Shown piece by piece: positions 13,920 to 21,894 of a stretch of DNA of 39,181 nt (within the stretch, counting starts at the first letter, position 1; each line of letters opens with the position of its first letter). Source of the DNA: Rhodospirillales bacterium (lineage in GTDB: Bacteria; Pseudomonadota; Alphaproteobacteria; Rhodospirillales; JASLQF01); assembly GCA_030744625.1 (NCBI GenBank), contig JASLQF010000007.1:1-39181 (forward strand), in the 5' to 3' direction. The notes under the pieces are model-generated. The model saw nothing but the letters and a program-made list of their open reading frames with translations, made no database searches and was not told the DNA's origin. The position numbers and the translations under genes were made by a program.

Positions 13920-15818
13920 TCAGACCAGATCGACGAATTCGTCCAGGCCGATGTCTTGAAGCGTCTGGGGCCGCGGGTGGCTGGTTTCGCGGTTCCAGCC
14001 GTGGATGTCGTAGTATTCGTCGAGCAGCCGGTCCCAGGTCTCCCGATCTATTCCCGTTTCCTCCCGCGAATCGGTGGCCGGTTCGACCATCATCCGTTTC
14101 GGGGGATAGTCGTCGGCCCTGGCGAATCCGCCGCGGCTGACATTGAACAGTTTCTGCAGGGTGTGGACCTTCTCTCCCATGGCCATGAGTTCCCCTTCCG
14201 AGAGATCATTGCCCGTGGCCAGGGAATAGAGGGTGGCAAAGTGTTTCGGACCCAGCACCTGATGCCCGTACCAGTTGGTCGAGAAGAAACAACTCCCCAG
14301 GCATTCGAGCACGGCGTGGAACCTCTGGAAATAGGCCACCAGTTGGGCCTTTCCCTCGTAGGTATGGGGATTGAAGGCCGTCCGGATGCCGAAGAATTCC
14401 TCCGACACGTCCTCGCTGACCTTCATCTTCTCGGTGATCGGCGCCCCCGTGGTATGGGCGCCGCCCCGTTCGGAGACCACGACGCCGAAGCCCCAGCCCT
14501 TGAACACCCGAAGCTCCTCCGCCAGTTCCTGCCCCTTGACGTGGATGGCGAAGTCCTCGGAGCCCTTGCCCAGGGTCCGAGCCGCCTCGCGGCTTCCCTT
14601 GGCGAGAAGCTCGCCGATCCCCTCCCGGCGCGCGATCCTGCCGAGAAGCTCGATCAAGGCGGGGTGGTTGCCCCATTCCAGTTCCAGTCCGCCGGTGTCC
14701 TCGGTGGTCAACAGCCCCCGCTGGAAGCATTCGAAGGCCCAGGAGATCGCCCCGGAAACGTTGTCGATGTCGAGGCCGAGCTGGTGGCACAGACTGCTTC
14801 CCTTGATGATCGCCGGCAGGCTGTCGATGCCCAGCTTGGTGCCGAAGTCCCACAGGTTCTCATGTTCGATCTTCTCGCCCTTGGTGCCCGCGTAGGGCCC
14901 GTCCTCGACGGTCTGGTAGTGGGTGCAGTGGATGGGGCAGGCGAAACACCCGAAGTTCCGGGTTATGTGATCCCGCCTGAGGACGTCGGGTTCGATATTC
15001 GCCGCCAATTCCGCCGGCATCCGGGTCTCCTGGAAGTTCCGGGTCGGTACGGTATTGAGTTCGTTCCACCGGTTGAAGGAAACCGGCGTTCCGTACCTGC
15101 GCAGCTCTTTGGTCGTGACCGCCTGCATGAGAACCTTCGTCATCTCCAAGGAGGCGTCCATGAACCCCTCGGGATCGGCGACCGCGACGTGACCGGAGCC
15201 GCTGACCGCCATGGCCTTCAGGTTTTTGGCCCCCATGACGGCGCCGACCCCGCATCGGGAGGCCGAGCGCGAGCGGTTGACCACGATATTGGCCAAGGTC
15301 ACCAGGTTCTCGCCCGCCGGTCCGATGGACAGGACCTCGGGTTCGTGGCTGCCGGCCTTATTCCTCAGGAAATCGTCGGTCTCCCAGGTCGTCTTTCCCC
15401 AGATCGGGGAGGCGTCCTCGATGGACACGTCGTCGTCGTCGATGCGGACGTAAACCGGCTTCGAAGCCTTGCCGATGACGAAGACTTGGTCGTATCCGGC
15501 GTACTTGAGTTCGGGGGCGAAGTGGCCGCCGGCGCTCGCCGATCCGAAACCGCCGGTCATGACGTTGCGCGAGAGGACGCCGAGACGGCAGGCAGTGGGC
15601 GCGATGGTGCCCACCAGGACGCCGGCGTTGAAGGCGAGGACGGCCCCGGGATCGAGGGCCGAGACGCCGGGAGCGTGGTCCTTGAGCAGCTTCCAGGCGC
15701 TGATTCCCATGCCCCCCAGGAACCGCTCGCCGTGGGGCGCCGTAGGTTCGGTGGAGATTTCCCGGCTCGTGAGGTCGATATGCAGGATCTTGCCGCCGAG
15801 AGAGAAGTCCTTGCTCAT
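13920..15818 (-). CDS. Aldehyde:ferredoxin oxidoreductase-family tungsten/molybdenum enzyme
   Basis: A 632-residue cytoplasmic enzyme of the AOR family. It starts GGKILHIDLTSREI, followed by ERFLGGMGISAWKL and the pterin-binding SRNVMTGGFGSASAGG. The [4Fe-4S] ligands are C291, C294 and C298 in CFACPIHC, with a fourth at C506 or C510 (LECLGSC), close to the known spacing in Pyrococcus AOR (288, 291, 295, 494). The family holds a tungsto- or molybdo-bispterin and oxidises aldehydes to acids, or the reverse, with ferredoxin as partner. The start ATG 15818 overlaps the end of the ferredoxin-like gene (ATGA), so translation is coupled. The exact substrate cannot be read from sequence. AOR enzymes occur mostly in anaerobes or facultative organisms. 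Confidence 0.9.
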   Translation of the reverse strand: MSKDFSLGGKILHIDLTSREISTEPTAPHGERFLGGMGISAWKLLKDHAPGVSALDPGAVLAFNAGVLVGTIAPTACRLGVLSRNVMTGGFGSASAGGHFAPELKYAGYDQVFVIGKASKPVYVRIDDDDVSIEDASPIWGKTTWETDDFLRNKAGSHEPEVLSIGPAGENLVTLANIVVNRSRSASRCGVGAVMGAKNLKAMAVSGSGHVAVADPEGFMDASLEMTKVLMQAVTTKELRRYGTPVSFNRWNELNTVPTRNFQETRMPAELAANIEPDVLRRDHITRNFGCFACPIHCTHYQTVEDGPYAGTKGEKIEHENLWDFGTKLGIDSLPAIIKGSSLCHQLGLDIDNVSGAISWAFECFQRGLLTTEDTGGLELEWGNHPALIELLGRIARREGIGELLAKGSREAARTLGKGSEDFAIHVKGQELAEELRVFKGWGFGVVVSERGGAHTTGAPITEKMKVSEDVSEEFFGIRTAFNPHTYEGKAQLVAYFQRFHAVLECLGSCFFSTNWYGHQVLGPKHFATLYSLATGNDLSEGELMAMGEKVHTLQKLFNVSRGGFARADDYPPKRMMVEPATDSREETGIDRETWDRLLDEYYDIHGWNRETSHPRPQTLQDIGLDEFVDLV

Positions 15819-16084
15819 GGCCGGGCTCCCCTCCCCACGATGGCACTGACCGGACACCATATGATGCATAGCGGTTTCGGCTCGCCCTCGCAGGCGTCGC
15901 AGGCCCGACGCAGCCCGGCCCCGGCCTCGTGGATGGCGATGGCGACCTTTCCCGTCGGCGCGTCCTTGCGGATCTCGACGCTGGACAGCCGGCGGCCGAA
16001 CACCCCCTCGTGATGAAAGGAACACGCCAGTTCGCAGATGTAACAGGCCGCGCACCGTTCGGGGATGGTTTTGAGGGCGGTCAT
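15815..16084 (-). CDS. Small 2[4Fe-4S] ferredoxin-like AOR partner
   Basis: An 89-residue iron-sulfur protein. Its two cysteine groups are C11-x2-C14-x2-C17-x3-C21 and C62-x2-C65-x7-C73-x3-C77-P, typical of the small subunits accompanying AOR or other oxidoreductases (HycB/DmsB-like half-modules). It would pass electrons between the AOR catalytic subunit and an acceptor. I start at ATG 16084; the frame is open 13 codons further upstream. Its TGA overlaps the AOR start by 4 bp. A palindromic operator candidate lies 73 bp upstream. Symbol left empty because several naming systems exist. Confidence 0.85.
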   Translation of the reverse strand: MTALKTIPERCAACYICELACSFHHEGVFGRRLSSVEIRKDAPTGKVAIAIHEAGAGLRRACDACEGEPKPLCIIWCPVSAIVGRGARP

Positions 16085-16347
16085 GTCAGGCACCCGGTTC
16101 CGTCGCCGGGATGCCCCGGCCATGCTCCAGGGACCGGTCCCCGTCTTCGCGTCGAATGTTCGCCATTGCGGAACACTATTTCTTCAATGCGTACAAGAAT
16201 ATTTTGTTATCGTGACTTCATCCGCGAGTCAAGTCCCGGGATATCCTCGTTTTTCAGGCAAGGATTCGATTCGCTCGGAAAGAGCTTTACGCCATCTCCC
16301 GCTTGCGCAGCCACAAGCTCCACTCGTGGGAGCTGTCGGGAACGTGC
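16085..16347. other. Upstream region of the AOR pair
   Basis: Holds an operator-like palindrome (16157-16175) and an AT-rich stretch (about 16175-16225) suitable for a promoter directed at the AOR genes. No gene is visible. Beyond about 16260 the sequence begins to read like transposase debris. Confidence 0.5.
16157..16175. promoter_or_regulatory. Operator-like palindrome upstream of the AOR operon
   Basis: TGTTCGCCATTGCGGAACA is a 19-bp near-palindrome centred on T16166. Seven of nine arm positions pair, with perfect TGTTC/GAACA ends. The shape resembles binding sites of IclR-family regulators (GTTCCGC-type half-sites). It lies 73 bp before the ferredoxin-like gene. No regulator gene is in the window, so the assignment is inference. 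Confidence 0.4.
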
Positions 16348-16455
16348 AGGCGTTTCAACGCCGATCGCGCCACCGCCTCGGCCATGCGCGCCAACCAGCT
16401 ACGCTTATTGTTCCCCTCCTTCGCCCAGGTGCTGATCGACGCCCATCAACGCTAA
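16348..16455 (+). pseudogene. C-terminal remnant of a DDE transposase (IS1380-like)
   Basis: The frame ends RRFNADRATASAMRANQLRL followed by LFPSFAQVLIDAHQR and TAA. This resembles the conserved tail of IS1380-type transposases, where an ADR or DRT segment leads to a RANQxRL motif and a hydrophobic helix. Everything upstream, including the catalytic domain, is missing or decayed. The stop overlaps the end of the convergent Rap1a-like gene. Family assignment is tentative. Confidence 0.5.
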
Positions 16456-16796
16456 CACTTCCGCGCCCCGATCACTTTGGCAACGGCCCACGGTACCGGC
16501 GACCACCGTTCTTCTTCATGCTCGGCGAGCCAACGAACGACCTCTTCCGTGGACTCGCCAAGGGTTTTTGTCCGAACGCATCTTGTCCAGGCTCGAAGTT
16601 TAGGGTCTTGCACGCCGTACGACACATACGACATGCCGTCCAGGACGCCTCCGATATAAAGAGCCTGGAGCTCAGTCGGTAATTTCAAGAATACACTTGT
16701 CTTTAACGTCTCCAGAGGGCGGTCCTGGGCGTTCACTGGAACCGCGTGGGATAAGAACCATACGCACGCCATGGCCAACGACAACTTGTGAAACAT
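16452..16796 (-). CDS. Secreted Rap1a/Tai-like small protein
   Basis: A 114-residue protein when started at ATG 16796, with a Sec signal (about 1-24, ending VNAQ). The mature part follows the pattern of the Rap1a/Tai immunity fold. It has YIGGVLDGMSYVSYG, then CV, then STEEVVRWLAEHEEERWSPVPW, and a C-terminal cysteine that could form a disulfide with the first. In Serratia such proteins neutralise type VI amidase effectors, but many stand-alone family members have unknown roles. No toxin gene is adjacent. It sits between a transposase remnant and a MITE-like element, so acquisition by transfer is plausible. An in-frame GTG/ATG upstream (16838) would bury the signal. Confidence 0.5.
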   Translation of the reverse strand: MFHKLSLAMACVWFLSHAVPVNAQDRPLETLKTSVFLKLPTELQALYIGGVLDGMSYVSYGVQDPKLRAWTRCVRTKTLGESTEEVVRWLAEHEEERWSPVPWAVAKVIGARKC

Positions 16797-16853
16797 GGTC
16801 CCCTCCGGTGGCGGCTTATTGGTAGAGGTGCCCACCATATCGGACTGGCGTCA

Positions 16854-17027
16854 CTAGTGCATTATCCGGCCAAGCGGCACCAATCCAACACCCCCACCCA
16901 ACCCTCCCCTGCAAGGGGGGAGGGAGAATTTCGCCTTATTTCCAAATAGATAGCCCTCCCCCTCGATGAGGGAGGGTTGGGTGGGGGTGGCAACGAAATG
17001 ACTCCAACTGATCGGATAAGGCACTAG
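16854..17027. mobile_element. MITE-like element bounded by CTAG
   Basis: A 174-bp segment lies between two CTAG tetramers (16854-16857 and 17024-17027), which look like a target duplication. Inside them are terminal inverted repeats TGCATTATCCG (16858-16868) and CGGATAAGGCA (17013-17023), which match at 10 of 11 positions. Subterminally, CCCCCACCCAACCCTCCC (16890-16907 region) is inverted as GGGAGGGTTGGGTGGGGG near 16970-16986. There is no coding capacity. The right CTAG contains the pheT stop codon. The mobilising transposase is not in the window. Confidence 0.7.
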
Positions 17028-19429
17028 GTCCTGAGCACGCCCCCGGTCGCCTTTTCGACGGCAGCCACCACCTTCCCGGCCACCGCCTCGATGTCGGCGT
17101 CGGTGAGGGTCTTTTCGGTGGGCCTGAGGGTGACGCCGATGGCCAGGGACTTCTTGCCGGCGCCGACCCCCTCGCCGGCGTAAACGTCGAACAGGCGCAC
17201 CTCGGCGATCAGGGCCTTGTCGGCGGCGCGGGCGGCGCCCAGCACCTTGTCGGCCGGCACCCCGGCATCGACGACGAAGGCGAAGTCGCGCTCCACCGGC
17301 TGGAAGGGAGAGAGCTCCAGATGGGGGCGGGTGGCGCTTTTTTTCGCCTTCAGGCGGGGCAGGTTGGCGAGCAGGACCTCGAAGCCGGCGATCGGCCCCT
17401 TGACGTCCATGCGGCGCAACACGCCGGGGTGAATCTCGCCGAAATGGGCAAGCACCGTCTTCGGGCCGAGGCGCACCGCGCCCGAACGTCCCGGGTGATA
17501 CCACGGCGGCGCGTCCGCCGTGACGTGGACGCTTTCGATCGGCACCTCGAGCGCCTCGAGCACGGCAAGGGCGTCGTCCTTGGCGTCGAAGGCATCGACC
17601 GCGCGGGTCTGCTCCGCCCAGTTGCGCGTCACGGCGTCGCCGGCGCGCACCCCGGCCGCCACCGTAGTCTGGTCCTCCACCCCGTCGCCGGCGTATTGGG
17701 GGCCGACCTCGAACAGCGCCGCGTCGGAAAAGCCGCGGTCGGCGTTGCGCCCGCAGGCGGCGATCAGGTTGGGCAGGATGGAGGGCCGCATGACGTCGAG
17801 GTCCGAGCTGATCGGGTTGACCAGACGGAGCGCGTCGGGCACGCCCCCGAAGAGCGCCGCCTGGACGGACGGCATGAAGGAATATGTCACCGCCTCGGTC
17901 AGCCCGCGCCCCGCCAGCACGCGCCGCGCCCGGGCGTGACGCCGTTGTTCGGGGGTCAGGGCCGGGCGCGGCAGGGACGTCTCGTTGGCCAGGGGCACCG
18001 CCGGCACGCGCTCGTATCCGTGAACGCGCACCACTTCCTCGACGAGGCAGGCCTCGCCGACGATGTCGCCGCGCCAGGGCGGCACCTGGGCCACCAGCGC
18101 GCCGTTCTCCTCGCCGAGCTCGAAACCGAGATCGCCGAGGATGCGCTCGACCTCTGGGCGCGGCACGTCGACACCGCCGAGGCCCTGCACGCGGTCGGGC
18201 CGCAACGTTATGGCCCGTTGCCACGGCGGCGCGCCGCCGACAACGACCAGTTCCGAGGGCTCGCCGCCGCACAGCTCCAGCACCAGGCGGGTGGCGATCT
18301 CCATGCCGTCCTCGAGGAACGTCGGGTCGATGCCGCGCTCGAAGCGGTAGCGGGCGTCCGAGGTAAGGTTCAATTTGCGCCCGGTGGCCGCCGTGCGCAC
18401 CGGATCGAAGAGCGCCGATTCGAGGAACACGTTGTGAGTGTCGCCGGTACAGCCGGTGTGCATGCCGCCCATGACGCCGCCCAGGGCCTCCGCCGTGTCG
18501 TCGTCGGCGATGGCGGTCATCTCTATGTCGAGCTCGTACTCCTTTTCGTTGAGGGCCGCCAGCTTCTCGCCGGGGCGCGCCATGCGCACGTGGATGTCGC
18601 CTTGCACCTTGTCGGCGTCGAAGGCGTGCAGCGGCCGGTTGAGCCCGATGGTCATGAGATTGGTGATATCTACCAGCGCCGAGATCGGCCTCAGCCCGAC
18701 TCCGAGGAGTTTGTCCTTGAGCCACTTCGGGCTGTCGGCGTTGGTGACGCCGCGGATGTAGCGCCCGACGAAGTAAGGGCAGGCGTCGGCGTGCTCGGCC
18801 TCCAGGTCGAGGTGCACGCGGATGGGGCTTTCGAAGGCGCCGGCCACCGGCTGGACGTCCAGGGGCTTGAACTTGCCGAGGCCGGCCGCCGCCATGTCGC
18901 GGGCGATGCCGCGCACGCCCAGGCAATCGCCCCGGTTGGGGGTTATGTCGATGTCGAAGACGGTGTCGTCGAGCCCCATGACGGCCACCGCCGGCGATCC
19001 CACCTCGGCGTCGTCGGGCAGATCGACGATGCCTTCGTGGTCGTCGCTGATGTTCATCTCGCGCTCCGAAAGCAGCATGCCGTTGCTCTCGACGCCGCGG
19101 ATCTTGGTCTTCTTGAGCTTCATGCCGGTGCCCGGGACGAAGGAGCCGACGGGCGCGAACACCCCCTTCATGCCGGTGCGCGCGTTGGGGGCGCCGCACA
19201 CCACATCGACGGTGCCGGAACCGGTATCCACCGTGCACACGCTGAGCCGGTCTGCGTCGGGATGGGGCTTGGCCTCCACCACCCGGCCGACGGTGAAGCC
19301 CCGGAGGCCCTCGGCGCGGTCGATGGCGGTGCCGACCTCGAGGCCGAGCATGGTCAGGCGCTCCACCATCTCGGGGACGGCGACCTCGGTCTCCAGGTGC
19401 TCGGCGAGCCAGGAAAGGGTGAACTTCAC
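17024..19429 (-). CDS. pheT: Phenylalanine--tRNA ligase beta subunit
   Basis: An 801-residue subunit of the alpha2-beta2 synthetase that charges tRNA-Phe. It begins [13 protein letters not shown]. The domains follow the normal order: an OB-fold tRNA-binding module (about 40-150), B3/B4 editing region, B5 domains ([17 protein letters not shown]) and a C-terminal anticodon-binding FDX-ACB domain starting near [16 protein letters not shown]. The start is GTG 19429, overlapping the pheS TGA by 4 bp (GTGA), so translation is coupled. The open frame runs far upstream without meaning. The TAG stop falls inside the CTAG of the adjoining MITE-like element. Confidence 0.97.
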   Translation of the reverse strand: MKFTLSWLAEHLETEVAVPEMVERLTMLGLEVGTAIDRAEGLRGFTVGRVVEAKPHPDADRLSVCTVDTGSGTVDVVCGAPNARTGMKGVFAPVGSFVPGTGMKLKKTKIRGVESNGMLLSEREMNISDDHEGIVDLPDDAEVGSPAVAVMGLDDTVFDIDITPNRGDCLGVRGIARDMAAAGLGKFKPLDVQPVAGAFESPIRVHLDLEAEHADACPYFVGRYIRGVTNADSPKWLKDKLLGVGLRPISALVDITNLMTIGLNRPLHAFDADKVQGDIHVRMARPGEKLAALNEKEYELDIEMTAIADDDTAEALGGVMGGMHTGCTGDTHNVFLESALFDPVRTAATGRKLNLTSDARYRFERGIDPTFLEDGMEIATRLVLELCGGEPSELVVVGGAPPWQRAITLRPDRVQGLGGVDVPRPEVERILGDLGFELGEENGALVAQVPPWRGDIVGEACLVEEVVRVHGYERVPAVPLANETSLPRPALTPEQRRHARARRVLAGRGLTEAVTYSFMPSVQAALFGGVPDALRLVNPISSDLDVMRPSILPNLIAACGRNADRGFSDAALFEVGPQYAGDGVEDQTTVAAGVRAGDAVTRNWAEQTRAVDAFDAKDDALAVLEALEVPIESVHVTADAPPWYHPGRSGAVRLGPKTVLAHFGEIHPGVLRRMDVKGPIAGFEVLLANLPRLKAKKSATRPHLELSPFQPVERDFAFVVDAGVPADKVLGAARAADKALIAEVRLFDVYAGEGVGAGKKSLAIGVTLRPTEKTLTDADIEAVAGKVVAAVEKATGGVLRT

Positions 19430-20502
19430 GAACCGAGCCCCCCCACCAGGCTCGGCACGTCGAGGGAGGCGAACCCGTAGTGGCGCAGCCAGCGCAGGTC
19501 GGACTCGAAAAAAGTGCGCAAGTCGGGGATGCCGTACTTGAGCATGGCGATGCGCTCGAGCCCCATGCCGAAGGCAAACCCCTGGTAGCGCGTCGAATCG
19601 ACACCGCAGTTCTCCAGGACCTTCGGATTGACCATGCCGCAGCCCAAGATCTCCAGCCAATCGTCGCCGTGGCCGATGCGGAACCCGCCGCCCTGGCGCG
19701 TGCATCCGATATCCACCTCGGCCGAGGGCTCGGTGAAGGGGAAGTAGCTCGGCCGGAAGCGCACCGGCAGGTCGTCGACCCCGAAGAAGGCGCGGCAGAA
19801 TTCGATCAGACATCCCTTGAGGTGGCCGAAGTGGGTGGTCTCGTCGACCACCAGGCCCTCGACCTGATGGAACATGGGCGAATGGGTGGCGTCGTAGTCG
19901 CAACGGTAGGTGCGCCCGGGAACGATGAGGCGATGGGGCGGCGCGCCCGCCTGCATGGCGCGTATCTGCACCGGCGAGGTGTGGGTGCGCAGCACGGCGC
20001 GCTGGCCGTCGCGCTCGCCCGGCAGATAGAAGGTGTCGTGCTCCTGGCGCGCCGGGTGCTCGGGCGGGATGTTGAGGGCCGTGAAATTGTACCAGTCGTC
20101 CTCGATGTCCGGCCCCTCGGCCACCGTGAACCCCATCTCGCCGAAGATGGCCACCACCTCGTCCACGGTCTGGCTGATCGGGTGGATGTGGCCGCACTGC
20201 CCGGGGCGCGCCGGCAGCGTCACGTCCACCCGCTCGTCGAGCAGGCGGGCGTCGAGGGTGCCGTCCTCGAGTTCCGCCTTGCGCGCCTCGATGGCGGCGG
20301 CAATCTCGTTCTTCAGCGCGTTGAGGGTGACGCCGGCGTCCTTGCGCGCCGCCGCGTCCATGGCGCCCAGGCCCTTCATGAGCTCGGTGATCCGGCCCTT
20401 GCGGCCGAGGGCGGCGAGGCGCGCCTTTTCGAGCTGGTCGAGGTCGGCGGCCTCGGAGATGGCCGCCTTCAGTCGAAGGCCGAGGGAGGCGAGGTCATCC
20501 AT
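19426..20502 (-). CDS. pheS: Phenylalanine--tRNA ligase alpha subunit
   Basis: A 358-residue catalytic subunit of class II phenylalanyl-tRNA synthetase. It has an N-terminal coiled-coil arm (about 1-85, contacting the tRNA) followed by the class II core. Visible motifs include [36 protein letters not shown] (motif 2 region), [11 protein letters not shown] and the motif 3 [18 protein letters not shown]. Length is typical. It lies between rplT (37 bp away) and pheT (4-bp overlap) in the conserved translation cluster. Confidence 0.98.
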   Translation of the reverse strand: MDDLASLGLRLKAAISEAADLDQLEKARLAALGRKGRITELMKGLGAMDAAARKDAGVTLNALKNEIAAAIEARKAELEDGTLDARLLDERVDVTLPARPGQCGHIHPISQTVDEVVAIFGEMGFTVAEGPDIEDDWYNFTALNIPPEHPARQEHDTFYLPGERDGQRAVLRTHTSPVQIRAMQAGAPPHRLIVPGRTYRCDYDATHSPMFHQVEGLVVDETTHFGHLKGCLIEFCRAFFGVDDLPVRFRPSYFPFTEPSAEVDIGCTRQGGGFRIGHGDDWLEILGCGMVNPKVLENCGVDSTRYQGFAFGMGLERIAMLKYGIPDLRTFFESDLRWLRHYGFASLDVPSLVGGLGS

Positions 20503-20539
20503 CCGTCTTCCCCCAAACGCCCGCGGAGACGGCGGCGCC

Positions 20540-20905
20540 TCACGCCGGCTGGGCGAGAGCGCTCTCGGCCTGTTCCACCAGTGCCTTGAACGATTCCGGC
20601 TCGCGCACGGCGATATCGGACAGAACTTTTCTGTCGATTTCGATGCCGGCCTTCTTGAGCCCGTTCATGAACTGCGAATAGGTCAGCCCGTGCTGGCGGG
20701 CGCCGGCGTTGATGCGCTGGATCCACAGCCTGCGGAAAGAGCGCTTGCGGGCGCGCCGGTCGCGGTAGGCGTACTGCAGGCCCTTCTCCACCCGCTCGAT
20801 GGCGGCCCGGAACGTGTTCTTGGAACGGCCCCGGTAGCCACGGGCCATGGCGATGATTTTCTTGTGACGGGCGTGGGCGGTTACGCCCCGCTTGACGCGT
20901 GCCAT
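20540..20905 (-). CDS. rplT: 50S ribosomal protein L20
   Basis: A 121-residue basic protein: [54 protein letters not shown]. This is the universally conserved L20 sequence with its long N-terminal helix and globular C-terminus. L20 is needed for early 50S assembly and in enterobacteria represses its own operon. It follows rpmI by 13 bp. Confidence 0.99.
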   Translation of the reverse strand: MARVKRGVTAHARHKKIIAMARGYRGRSKNTFRAAIERVEKGLQYAYRDRRARKRSFRRLWIQRINAGARQHGLTYSQFMNGLKKAGIEIDRKVLSDIAVREPESFKALVEQAESALAQPA

Positions 20906-20918
20906 GATCAGTTACCCC

Positions 20919-21116
20919 TCAGCCGTTCGGCATGTAGGACTTGACGATGCGCGCGTCGGAGCGGCAAAGAATCATGGTGCCACGCGCCTTGCGCTTCATT
21001 TTCTGGGTGCGTTTGCGCAGGTTGTGGCCCTTGTAGGCGAAGTTGGCGCGAACCTTTCCGGACGCCGTCAGGCGGAAGCGCTTGCGGGCGCTCGACTTGG
21101 TCTTCAGCTTGGGCAT
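20919..21116 (-). CDS. rpmI: 50S ribosomal protein L35
   Basis: A 65-residue strongly basic protein beginning MPKLKTKSSARKRFRLTASG, with KGHNLRKRTQKMKRKARG in the middle, the normal L35 length and sequence. I chose ATG 21116 over upstream in-frame codons because the family begins MPK. It lies 13 bp before rplT and 170 bp after infC; that gap holds no gene. Confidence 0.99.
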   Translation of the reverse strand: MPKLKTKSSARKRFRLTASGKVRANFAYKGHNLRKRTQKMKRKARGTMILCRSDARIVKSYMPNG

Positions 21117-21286
21117 TTGATTTCCCTTTCTTATGGCGCGTCGAAAGCGGCTGGGCATGCCCGCGCCGCACCGCTTATGGCGCATGGAAGGCGTGGGTTA
21201 TAGCGCCCGCCGATCGCCTTGGCAAGGTGTCCGGGGGCGGCCAGGGCGGCACGCCAGGTTGTTCTTCGGGGGGGGCCGGCGGCGGC

Positions 21287-21823
21287 CTAGCGCACCGCGA
21301 TCACCATGGTCATCATGCGGCCCTCGACCTGGGGGAACTGCTCTACCTTCGCCACTTCGTCGAGTTCGTCGCGCACCCGGTCCAGCACCTTCATGCCGAG
21401 TTCCTGGTGGGCCATCTCGCGGCCCCGGAAGCGAATGGTCACCTTGACCTTGTCGCCATCGCCCAGGAAACGGCGCGCGTTGCGCATCTTGACCTGGTAA
21501 TCGTGCTCGTCGATGCCGGGGCGCATCTTGATTTCCTTGACGTCGATGACTTTCTGCTTCTTGCGCGCCTCGTGCTTTTTTTTCTGCGCCTCGTACTTGA
21601 ATTTGCCGTAATCGAGCACCTTGCAGACGGGCGGCTCCGCGTTGGGCGAAATCTCGACCAGATCAAGGCCGACCTCCGTCGCCATGTCCAATGCTGATTC
21701 GATGGGGACTACGCCGGCCATGTTGCCGTTTTCATCGACGATTCTTACTTCGGCCGCCTCTATTTGCTCGTTGACCCGCGGCCCTTGACGGGCGGGCGGT
21801 TCAAAACTCCGTGGCCTTCGTAT
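21287..21823 (-). CDS. infC: Translation initiation factor IF-3, AUA start
   Basis: A 178-residue factor that binds the 30S subunit and checks start-codon pairing. The conserved N-terminal portion ([20 protein letters not shown], then [14 protein letters not shown]) lies upstream of the first ATG (21721) in the same frame. A TAA blocks the frame directly before codon ATA at 21823-21821. A perfect AAGGAGGT (21835-21828) sits four bases before that ATA, so I place the start there. Non-AUG infC starts are known: AUU in Escherichia coli allows IF-3 to repress itself. The C-terminal domain ([17 protein letters not shown]) is normal. Preceded by thrS, followed by rpmI, rplT and pheST. Confidence 0.93.
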   Translation of the reverse strand: MRRPRSFEPPARQGPRVNEQIEAAEVRIVDENGNMAGVVPIESALDMATEVGLDLVEISPNAEPPVCKVLDYGKFKYEAQKKKHEARKKQKVIDVKEIKMRPGIDEHDYQVKMRNARRFLGDGDKVKVTIRFRGREMAHQELGMKVLDRVRDELDEVAKVEQFPQVEGRMMTMVIAVR

Positions 21824-21827
21824 TTAT

Positions 21828-21835
21828 ACCTCCTT
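21828..21835 (-). promoter_or_regulatory. Perfect Shine-Dalgarno deciding the infC start
   Basis: AAGGAGGT, fully complementary to the 16S rRNA tail, is followed by ATAA and then the ATA codon. No ATG, GTG or TTG lies in frame within ribosomal reach. This placement is the main evidence for AUA initiation. Confidence 0.85.
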
Positions 21836-21894
21836 CACTAACCCCTGCCGGGGGTCCAACGGGCGCGGCCATCCACTGCGTCCCGGGCTCCTCT

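Noticed and set aside
13956..16013. A plus-strand open frame of 685 codons opposite the AOR genes
   Set aside because: Again an antisense shadow of high GC third positions; the minus strand carries intact AOR motifs.
17321..19480. A plus-strand open frame of 719 codons opposite pheT
   Set aside because: No motif and no start signal; pheT on the minus strand explains the lack of stops.
17024..20197. A 1,057-codon reading of pheT extending into pheS
   Set aside because: The conserved PheT start is at GTG 19429; the upstream part is an out-of-frame reading of pheS.
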